Positions 1 to 6,808 of a stretch of 64,000 nucleotides of DNA are shown in pieces (position 1 is the first letter of the stretch; the number at the start of each line of letters is the position of its first letter). Source of the DNA: Bacteroidales bacterium (GTDB lineage: Bacteria; Bacteroidota; Bacteroidia; Bacteroidales; WCHB1-69); contig JAFPVR010000116.1 in NCBI GenBank assembly GCA_017395245.1, positions 1 through 64,000 of the forward strand, written 5' to 3'. Made by a program: the position numbers and the translations under genes. The notes under the pieces are model-generated. The model worked only from the letters and a program-made list of their open reading frames with translations. It made no database searches and was not told where the DNA came from.

Positions 1-1
1 A

Positions 2-1153
2 TACCGCTTCACCATAGTAGATTCCTGCGTGGCGGGAGACTCGCTGGCTCCCATAAAGCTTCAGGATGCCGCACGAGCCTTCCCCACAGACTCTTTTCCC
101 ACCCCTACGCCGATGCTCGGCTACCTCCACTCGCTGACCAATCATCCGAATACGGTCTCCACGCTCTATTTCTACCACCCCGACCACCTCGGCTCTGCCT
201 CGTGGATCACCAACATCTACGGCAGAACAATCCAGCATTTGTACTACCTGCCGTGGGGCGAGGATTTTGTAAACCAGCGGACGGGGTCGTTCAGCTCAAT
301 GTACACGTTCAGTGCCAAGGAAAAGGATGCGGAGACGGGATACTCGTACTTTGGGGCAAGGTACTACTCTTCGGATTTGAGTATTTGGCTGAGCGTGGAC
401 CCGATGGCCTCGAAATATCCGTCGCTTTCGCCTTACGTTTATTGCGCGGATAACCCGGTGAAGATGGTGGACCCGAATGGGAAGGAAGTAGGTATTCCAC
501 CATATATAAAGGATGCTATAGCTAATGCAATAACCTCTACAGCAGAGAATGCACATGCTCTATATCTTAAAGCCTCTTCGATGGTTCAAAATCACCCATG
601 GATGGTCAATGCGGCCAATCTGATGGTTTTAACTGTTGCCACTGCTGTCAGCAAAAACACAAATATGAATCCTCAAACCATGTCATGGTTGGACCTAACT
701 AACATTTGGCTTTTTGAATTAGATGTTTCGAACGGTAAGATTCAATTTGGTCCTGATGATAGAACCACACGGGGTTTAAAAAATCAAGAGGGCGTTACGA
801 CAGCAAGAACAATGGCTATTAATAATATATGCAGTGGGGTTTATGACGATGTTGAATACACATGGGAATATGATCAAGAAAAGTTTTATGAAGGAGTCAG
901 AAAATGTAACATAGTAACTTCTTTTCTTGGTAGTTATACCACACAAGTAACCATCACTAAACTAAAAAATGGAAAGCATTTGTTGAACTTTACAGTAACA
1001 AATACATCTGGCTGGGAATCTGCTACAAGATTACGAAAAGACAATGACGGCAATGGTCAACACGATGGGATCATCCCTAATAAAAAAAGAGGGGATGGAA
1101 TTAAATTAGGAGGTAACTTACAGGAAGTATGGCAATGGACAGAAGAATATTAA
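2..1153 (+). CDS. RHS repeat-associated core protein with variable C-terminal tail (5' partial)
   Basis: C-terminal part of an Rhs/YD-repeat polymorphic toxin. The frame is open to the left edge, so the N-terminus lies outside the window; the first internal start (GTG at 29) is probably not real. The core is diagnostic: YHPDHLGSASWITN, LPWGEDFVNQR, a YTFSAKEKD block, YFGARYYSSDLSIWLSVDP and the boundary motif DPNGKE at about 470-485. After that boundary the sequence changes to an AT-rich tail of about 220 residues ending in LGGNLQEVWQWTEEY. I do not recognise the toxin activity of this tail. By family knowledge the core forms a shell around the tail, and the tail is the effector. A lipoprotein gene overlaps its 3' end and is the candidate immunity gene. 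Confidence 0.85.
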   Translation, partial: YRFTIVDSCVAGDSLAPIKLQDAARAFPTDSFPTPTPMLGYLHSLTNHPNTVSTLYFYHPDHLGSASWITNIYGRTIQHLYYLPWGEDFVNQRTGSFSSMYTFSAKEKDAETGYSYFGARYYSSDLSIWLSVDPMASKYPSLSPYVYCADNPVKMVDPNGKEVGIPPYIKDAIANAITSTAENAHALYLKASSMVQNHPWMVNAANLMVLTVATAVSKNTNMNPQTMSWLDLTNIWLFELDVSNGKIQFGPDDRTTRGLKNQEGVTTARTMAINNICSGVYDDVEYTWEYDQEKFYEGVRKCNIVTSFLGSYTTQVTITKLKNGKHLLNFTVTNTSGWESATRLRKDNDGNGQHDGIIPNKKRGDGIKLGGNLQEVWQWTEEY

Positions 1154-1629
1154 AGCTCATACTAATTCAGTGCTACATAGTTGTATCACTATTGATGTCA
1201 TCGTGCTCATATTCAGATCTGAATTCAAAATATGGAGTTGCATATAATCAAGTACGCCAAAACGTCGGCTTGCCTGTCCTGGACTCAACTTGGAGATATA
1301 ACGAAGCTGTCGGTGTTGTAGGGGGAAGTTGGACAAATCCCATTTGCCCCAAAGGCACTCCTTGCCATTTCAAAAAATGTTTTCTTTGCGAAAACGATGG
1401 AACAATGATATGGGAGGAAGATATTTACATTGGACCAAACAAATACACAACGGTAGATGGCACGTTTGAGGAAACTTTATACATTACGTATTTTTTCAAA
1501 GAAAAAAGGTGGAATTATCTATGGATAAAAGGAGATTCCCAAAACGACAGCCGTTGGGATTACGAACAATATAAAGAAATCAGCTCAAAAGAAGCAGACT
1601 CTCTGTTAACCCTTTGGAATCTCATATGA
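1135..1629 (+). CDS. Predicted lipoprotein, candidate Rhs immunity protein
   Basis: A protein of 164 residues with an N-terminal hydrophobic segment and a lipobox-like LLMSSC, so probably a lipoprotein. An ATG at 1129 is in frame, but the ATG at 1135 is better spaced from AGGAAG at 1122-1127. The gene overlaps the end of the upstream Rhs frame, as toxin/immunity pairs commonly do. It is AT-rich like the adjacent toxin tail and unlike the GC-richer core. The mature part is rich in Trp, Tyr and acidic residues; no family recognised. The immunity role is inferred from position, small size and composition. An effector-accessory lipoprotein is an alternative. Confidence 0.65.
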   Translation: MDRRILKLILIQCYIVVSLLMSSCSYSDLNSKYGVAYNQVRQNVGLPVLDSTWRYNEAVGVVGGSWTNPICPKGTPCHFKKCFLCENDGTMIWEEDIYIGPNKYTTVDGTFEETLYITYFFKEKRWNYLWIKGDSQNDSRWDYEQYKEISSKEADSLLTLWNLI

Positions 1630-1630
1630 C

Positions 1631-1756
1631 CATGTTAAAGGATTCGATAGTTATTTATTGCCCGTCCCTATCCGTGACGAACGTTTGAAGCATCTTTGCC
1701 ACAAACTACAGGTTCATGTCAAAGAGCAGCCCCCGCAGGGTAACCAGCAAAAGTGA
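1631..1756 (+). pseudogene. Start-less coding remnant before the second Rhs gene
   Basis: Reading from CAT at 1631 gives a 41-codon open stretch that looks like real protein (GFDSYLLPVPIRDERLKHLC, then a QVHVKEQPPQGNQQK tail) and ends at TGA 1754-1756. It has no start codon, and its frame is not that of the upstream lipoprotein. The TGA overlaps the GTG (1753) that opens the next Rhs frame. It is most simply the 3' end of a gene whose 5' part was replaced when the cassette was rearranged. Family not recognised. Confidence 0.35.
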
Positions 1757-4161
1757 TAAAAAAGAAATCAAACGCTAAAGATAGCAAAAGGATGAAAGTG
1801 ACTATAGCCAACCAAAACAAGATTACGCGCAGATACGCGCGATACGCGGAGGTTCCTTCGTGCGCCCCTGGCTGGCAAACGTTCAAATATGGCAAACTTG
1901 GCGAACTTACCGAAAATATTCGTACTTTTGCGCTCCCTTTTGAGTCCCAAACCTATACCTTCAAGATGCAGTACGAGTACGACAGTTGGAACCGAATCCA
2001 AACCATGACCTACCCCGACGGGGAGGTGGTCCACTATGACTACAACCGGGGCGGGATGCTGAAGAAAGTGTACGGCACGGTGGTTGGCGAGTTTCAGCCC
2101 CAGTACCCCTCGACGCCGCACGACAGCCTGGTGCCGCTCAACCTGCACGGCCTTGGCGGGCAGGCCTCCCTTAACAGTCTTCCCCCCGTTGGCGACCCAG
2201 TCCCGCTGTACGACACCCACACCTATCCATACATCGACAGCATCGCCTACAACGAGTTCGAGCTGAAAAGTGATGTGTTCTACGGCAACGGTACGCATGC
2301 ATTGTACGCATACGACTCCCTCCTGCGGCTCCTGCTGTTGCAGAGCCAGACCCGCACGGGCGACATCATGCAGGACATCGTCTATACCTACGACTCTGTG
2401 AGCAACATTACCGAAATCACCAACAGTGCGGTGGCGCTGTCTAACGGTTTAGGCGGCACTTACAACAACACGTACATGTACGATGACCTTTACAGGTTGT
2501 CCTATGCAACAGGGACTTGGACGGGGATATCAACCCTAAACTACCAGACAAAGATAGATTATCTCGCTAACGGGCGTATCGGTCAGAAAAATCTGACAGC
2601 ACGACGGTTATTGAATGGAAACTCGGACACTGTTAATTATTCCCATCAGTACTTTTATGAGAACACCTTGCAGCCGAACACCTTGACAAGGTACAGCTCT
2701 TCCGTATGGAATCCGGGCAGTTGGCTTGGTCTCTCGAATGAGGACGATTCGCATTTCGGGTGGAATTCTGCGGGTAACATGACGGAGAGTTGCATAGGGG
2801 GCGACCGAAACTGCCGCAGCCTCTGCTGGGACGAGCAGAACCGCCTGCAAGGGGTGAAAGACAACAAGTGGCTGTCGTACTACCAATACGATGCCGCCGG
2901 CGACCGCACCTACAAGCTGACTGGAAAGGGGGAGTTGCAGAATATCAACGGCGAGTGGCGGTATTTTTACCATTTGGACAACGCCACGCTCTATGTCTCG
3001 CCGTATTTAGTGGCCACAAAGCAGGGCTACACCAAGCACTATTACGCTGAAACCGAGCGTATTGCGAGCAGGATTGGTGGCGGCAGGCTTCGTTATTTGG
3101 ATCAGCCGGTGGTTGGGCAGGGAAAGATTGTTGAGAAACAAAGCACCAACAAAACATACGCCAAAGAGGTGTTGGAGGAGTGTCTGGATGCAATACATTC
3201 CGAGGGCCAGGCGGATCTTCACCACCTTTACGATATGATTAACAGTGCTCACTCCGAGACTGACTGCTACTGGTACCACCCCGACCATTTGGGCAGTTCC
3301 TCTTGGATCACCGACTCGGCGGGCACCGCCGTGCAGCACCTGCACTACCTGCCGTGGGGCGAGGATTTCGTGAACCAGAGGTTAAACTCCTTTGACGGCG
3401 TGCGTTACACGTTCTCCGCAAAAGAAAAGGACTTTGAAACCGGCTTAAGTTACTTTGGTTCACGGTATTACAGCAGCGATTTGAGTGTTTGGCTGAGCGT
3501 GGATCCGATGGCGGGGAAATATCCACATCAATCCAACTATGTTTATTGTAGTAATAATCCTATAAAAGTGGTTGATCCTAATGGGGAGGATGAGTGGGAA
3601 GTGAATCAATCTGGTTATATTAGACATATCCGAAATGACAAACCTGATCGATTATATGCTGTGTACGGCTATGGGAAAGAAAGATGGGGAAAACGGAAGT
3701 CTGATGTGGAGCCTCTTAATGTTGATGAATCTATTATGGAAACAATGGACAATCGTGGCAAATATACCACTTTTTCGGCTCAAAATAACAGAGCAAAAAT
3801 GGATGAGTTGTTTAACTTTTTTGCGGACAACACCGATGTGGAATGGACACAATTAGGCATACATGATAAATGTGAAAACAAATACGATTTTCTATCAACA
3901 AGTCATGGAAATATACACTCGGATTTACCTCTAACTTACAAAGCTATGGTTCACGCCAATGCAAAAAATGGCACCTTGGACACATTTAAACACAGCCATC
4001 CGAATAACTACACAGGTTTTATAATTTATTATCAAATTATTTATCCCTACACTTGTCATATTCCATCTGGAGACGATAGGAAAACCAAAAATGAAATTCT
4101 CGATGAATACAGATTAGATAAACCAAAACCACAGTTTTTTTTTAAGAAATGGAGGTCATAA
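1753..4161 (+). CDS. RHS repeat protein with JAB-like C-terminal toxin domain
   Basis: An Rhs/YD-repeat protein of up to 802 residues. Degenerate YD repeats (YEYDSWNRIQTMTYPDG near residue 75, YTYDSVSNI, YMYDDLYRL, YYQYDAAGDR) lead into the core YHPDHLGSSSWITD, LPWGEDFVNQR, YTFSAKEKD and VDPNGEDEWE near residue 608. The tail (about 610-802) resembles the Bacteroidetes JAB-like toxin family, with HSHP at 747-750 and PSGDD at 771-775, the HxH...S..D metal-binding pattern of JAB peptidases. About 20 residues separate the two motifs, more than I expect for this family. No signal peptide or full-length N-terminus is visible: the gene starts at GTG 1753 (or ATG 1792), just before the 27-bp repeat, so it is probably 5' truncated and may be a silent cassette. 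Confidence 0.8.
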   Translation: MIKKKSNAKDSKRMKVTIANQNKITRRYARYAEVPSCAPGWQTFKYGKLGELTENIRTFALPFESQTYTFKMQYEYDSWNRIQTMTYPDGEVVHYDYNRGGMLKKVYGTVVGEFQPQYPSTPHDSLVPLNLHGLGGQASLNSLPPVGDPVPLYDTHTYPYIDSIAYNEFELKSDVFYGNGTHALYAYDSLLRLLLLQSQTRTGDIMQDIVYTYDSVSNITEITNSAVALSNGLGGTYNNTYMYDDLYRLSYATGTWTGISTLNYQTKIDYLANGRIGQKNLTARRLLNGNSDTVNYSHQYFYENTLQPNTLTRYSSSVWNPGSWLGLSNEDDSHFGWNSAGNMTESCIGGDRNCRSLCWDEQNRLQGVKDNKWLSYYQYDAAGDRTYKLTGKGELQNINGEWRYFYHLDNATLYVSPYLVATKQGYTKHYYAETERIASRIGGGRLRYLDQPVVGQGKIVEKQSTNKTYAKEVLEECLDAIHSEGQADLHHLYDMINSAHSETDCYWYHPDHLGSSSWITDSAGTAVQHLHYLPWGEDFVNQRLNSFDGVRYTFSAKEKDFETGLSYFGSRYYSSDLSVWLSVDPMAGKYPHQSNYVYCSNNPIKVVDPNGEDEWEVNQSGYIRHIRNDKPDRLYAVYGYGKERWGKRKSDVEPLNVDESIMETMDNRGKYTTFSAQNNRAKMDELFNFFADNTDVEWTQLGIHDKCENKYDFLSTSHGNIHSDLPLTYKAMVHANAKNGTLDTFKHSHPNNYTGFIIYYQIIYPYTCHIPSGDDRKTKNEILDEYRLDKPKPQFFFKKWRS
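1825..1851 (+). repeat. 27-bp Rhs-locus repeat, copy 1
   Basis: Matches ACGYGYAGATACGYGYGATA followed by YGCGGAG. Copies also occur at 4919 and 6450. This copy has C at the Y positions and lies inside the start of the second Rhs frame. Confidence 0.7.
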
Positions 4162-4163
4162 TT

Positions 4164-4832
4164 ATGTGTACTAATAGAATAACATGTTGCATGGCGTTTC
4201 TTGTCTTGTTTAGTACGGCAGATTTAAAAGGTCAAAAAGGCATACCCGCACTTTTCCCCGATACCATTTCTTTTCAGAATCTTTCCATCTGTGATGAAAA
4301 CATCGTCCCAATGCTACAGTGCATTGACAGTTGTTGGACATGTTCCCCCTTCTCGGATAGATTTTCTTATGCAACTATGACACCACGCAAAGATTCAACG
4401 AATGGAACATTATGGAATATAACCATAGAGCAATGGTGGGATTATTCTTGGTTTACAGTGAATTTGTATCCAGGACTTTGGTGCCCTTTTTTTACTATAG
4501 GTCTTTTAGTTTTTAATAATCGCCAAATAATAGTTGGCGTTTTACATGATTCGTCGGCTCGCAACGAAAATCCCGACAGCCGGTCAATCGTAGAGCAATA
4601 TTTCTGTTGTGACAATGACACGGTCTCTATCACTCGTGGTTCAATTGAAAGAATAATATCCGAGTCCGAATTTATCTATCGAAAAGACATTGTGAACAGT
4701 AAATGTGGCATAGGTATTGGTCCTCCCGAAATACACACAAGTACTTCTTATCCAATTATTAAATTTGATGTTTTAGACTCTAATGGTATATTTACAATTC
4801 TTGGGGACATAAAACCTATTTATCTTTATTAA
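4164..4832 (+). CDS. Secreted protein, candidate immunity partner of the JAB-like Rhs tail
   Basis: A protein of 222 residues starting at ATG 4164, which has a GGAGG at 4151-4155 eight bases upstream; an in-frame ATG at 4149 lies inside the end of the Rhs gene. The N-terminus CCMAFLVLFSTADLKGQ looks like a cleavable signal peptide rather than a lipobox. The rest is AT-rich, Cys- and Trp-containing, and matches no family I know. It directly follows a toxin tail with a 3-bp gap, so an immunity role is likely but unproven. Confidence 0.6.
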   Translation: MCTNRITCCMAFLVLFSTADLKGQKGIPALFPDTISFQNLSICDENIVPMLQCIDSCWTCSPFSDRFSYATMTPRKDSTNGTLWNITIEQWWDYSWFTVNLYPGLWCPFFTIGLLVFNNRQIIVGVLHDSSARNENPDSRSIVEQYFCCDNDTVSITRGSIERIISESEFIYRKDIVNSKCGIGIGPPEIHTSTSYPIIKFDVLDSNGIFTILGDIKPIYLY

Positions 4833-4862
4833 ATCAAGCCATCTTCCTTCAAAACCCTGCCA

Positions 4863-5765
4863 ATGACCCGCCCCCACTCATATTGCCCACCGCTCCCGCC
4901 GCCACCCGCAGCCCTCATACGTGTAGATACGTGTGATATGCGGAGCTATACCTTCCGCGAGACACACACGGCCGCCGCGCACCATCTGCGAGGACGCAGA
5001 TGGCTCCATACCCCCACATCTGCTCACAGTTCACAGTTCACTGCTCACTGGACTTACACGTTCTCCGCAAAAGAGAAAGACTCCGAAACCGGCCTATCTT
5101 ACTTTGGCTCACGCTATTACAGCTCCGATTTGAGCATCTGGCTGAGCGTGGACCCGATGAGTGGGAAATATCCTTACCAATCAAACTATGTTTATTGTGG
5201 TAACAATCCGATAATGATTATTGATCCAAATGGAGAGTATGAATGGGAAATGCATAAAAATGGGAAGGTCTCGAGGTGTGGTAAGGAAAGCGATCCCCCT
5301 CGACTTTATGCTCTTGATAAGAATGGAGGGCGGACAGGTTCATATATTACGGTTAAAGAAGAGGAATCCTTAAGGCAGTTAATTGAAGAAAGGAATGATT
5401 ATGATGGTCACTATTCAGTATGCAATAAAGAAGATGCTTTCAAAATATTCAAATTTGGCGCTGACAATTGTGATGTGGAGTGGGCTGTAGCGGGATATAA
5501 CACAAAAGGAGGAGGACGGGAATATGTTGTAGGAACATCGAACGAGAACCCCAAAAGCGGGTATAGTGGAACTGTTTACGATTTCCATAATAGCGAAAGG
5601 TTCGACAAGTTCAGCTTAAGCTTCTATATTCACAGTCATGCAGGACCAGATGCAACCCAAGGCGCTTCAAAAGATTTCTATAACTCGGACATGGGTAATA
5701 TCATTCGACTGTATAATTCTTATCTTAAATCTGGCAAATCCTTAATACGAAAATTAGCATTCTAA
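4863..5765 (+). CDS. Orphan RHS core fragment with JAB-like tail (5'-truncated cassette)
   Basis: The frame is open from 4863, but only the part from about 5053 is Rhs: it begins abruptly at YTFSAKEKDSETG and continues through YFGSRYYSSDLSIWLSVDP and IDPNGEYEWE. The preceding ~190 bases are the 27-bp repeat plus a TTCACAGTTCAC-type array, so there is no credible start. The tail (about residues 120-300) is homologous to the tail of the 1753-4161 protein: RLYA near its start, F-ADN-DVEW in the middle, then HSH at 257-259, S269 and D276 fitting the JAB metal site. This looks like a displaced or silent core-tail cassette that needs recombination onto a full Rhs gene to be made. Confidence 0.75.
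   Translation: MTRPHSYCPPLPPPPAALIRVDTCDMRSYTFRETHTAAAHHLRGRRWLHTPTSAHSSQFTAHWTYTFSAKEKDSETGLSYFGSRYYSSDLSIWLSVDPMSGKYPYQSNYVYCGNNPIMIIDPNGEYEWEMHKNGKVSRCGKESDPPRLYALDKNGGRTGSYITVKEEESLRQLIEERNDYDGHYSVCNKEDAFKIFKFGADNCDVEWAVAGYNTKGGGREYVVGTSNENPKSGYSGTVYDFHNSERFDKFSLSFYIHSHAGPDATQGASKDFYNSDMGNIIRLYNSYLKSGKSLIRKLAF
4919..4945 (+). repeat. 27-bp Rhs-locus repeat, copy 2
   Basis: Copy with T at the first Y positions, lying between the candidate immunity gene (ends 4832) and the orphan core fragment. In frame it encodes IRVDTCDMRS, close to IRVDTCDTRRS encoded at the third copy. Confidence 0.75.
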
Positions 5766-5776
5766 TTTTAATCACA

Positions 5777-6265
5777 ATGTCCGAAATGAACTATAACGTG
5801 ATAATTATTCCAATTATTTTTTTGCTACTATCAGTTTCTTCCTGTACGCATAAAGATAATATGGAGGCGACTGACAAGTCTGAATCAGAAACAGTTGTTA
5901 ACCAGCATGATTCGGACATACATAAAATTGTCCGATATGCAATAAGTGAATGGGATTCTATCTTCCTAAACAATGACATTGACATTATTTCTGTCGAAAC
6001 ATTAAGTTCCGATACTTTTCATTGGACTTGTGTGTATGCTATCCCCTGTTATCGTTCATTTCTTGACACGATACCTGGAGTATATCCAATACGTTATACC
6101 ATCATTGAAAAAAAACTGATTCGATTGATTCTTGATGAATATATGATGGGGCGTAATAAACATGATTTGAGTTTTATTAATCCCTGTGACTACCCAAAGT
6201 ATAAATTATGTGAAGGCGGGTTCAGCTATGATCCGACAGTATATTTTTTTTTGTGTCATCAATGA
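5777..6265 (+). CDS. Predicted lipoprotein, candidate Rhs immunity protein
   Basis: A protein of 162 residues with a hydrophobic N-terminus ending in LSVSSC, a good lipobox, then a charged linker (MEATDKSESE). It begins 11 bases after the orphan JAB-like cassette and is similarly AT-rich. The mature domain has WHW/Cys-type scattered residues (FHWTCVYAIPCYRSF) and no recognised family. It is not obviously similar to the immunity candidate of the other JAB-like tail at 4164-4832. The immunity role is inferred from context only. Confidence 0.6.
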   Translation: MSEMNYNVIIIPIIFLLLSVSSCTHKDNMEATDKSESETVVNQHDSDIHKIVRYAISEWDSIFLNNDIDIISVETLSSDTFHWTCVYAIPCYRSFLDTIPGVYPIRYTIIEKKLIRLILDEYMMGRNKHDLSFINPCDYPKYKLCEGGFSYDPTVYFFLCHQ

Positions 6266-6808
6266 CAGTTTAGTTTTTCGTCATAAAGGTCCTTTTTTGC
6301 CTGACAGTATTCGCCATCACCCATACAGGCTTTCGTAACATCCATAATAAAACTTTACGAATATTAGACTACCAATAAAGACTAATTAATGGCCACTGAC
6401 CCATGTTTCGTAGCCAACCATATCGCCCGCAGACCACCGTAGATTTCATACGTGTAGATACGTGTGATACGCGGAGATCCACGCCCTCATGCGCAACCGC
6501 CCGGGGCAACCGAGCTGTTGTCCCTCCGGGACATGGCGGGCGCGGGGTGCCGCTGTCCTACCGGGCTTTGGCCCCTGCCGGGGCCGGCTCCCTCTGCGGA
6601 ATACTGGCGGCCTCACACACAATTAAAACAAAAACGGAACATGGCTAAAAAGACAAAAATAACACTGTTAATTGATAATACAGTCGATTTAAGAAGTGAT
6701 ATTTCGGTTGACAATTGTGCTATGGATTCGATACTTTTAATAAAGAAGATTTAGAATTCGAAAACTTCGTACATTTCACATTCTACTGTCTCGTTAGCCC
6801 TACACAGT
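6266..6808. other. Intergenic region with repeat remnants, no credible gene
   Basis: This stretch closes the Rhs locus. It contains the third 27-bp repeat, followed by a GC-rich block (about 6495-6605) made of repetitive GGGCGCGGGG-type sequence whose frames look like noise. A 37-codon frame at 6641-6754 (MAKKTKITLLIDNTVD) is AT-rich and may be the broken start of a lost gene. No promoter consensus or terminator stands out. Confidence 0.5.
6450..6476 (+). repeat. 27-bp Rhs-locus repeat, copy 3
   Basis: Almost identical to copy 2 and placed downstream of the last immunity candidate. The three copies thus each follow an immunity gene. Confidence 0.75.

Noticed and set aside
6403-6754. Two short overlapping open frames in the GC-rich block after the Rhs locus
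   Set aside because: They are made from repeat sequence, have no ribosome site or promoter and no recognisable protein character; only a weak 37-codon AT-rich piece at 6641 might be a gene remnant.
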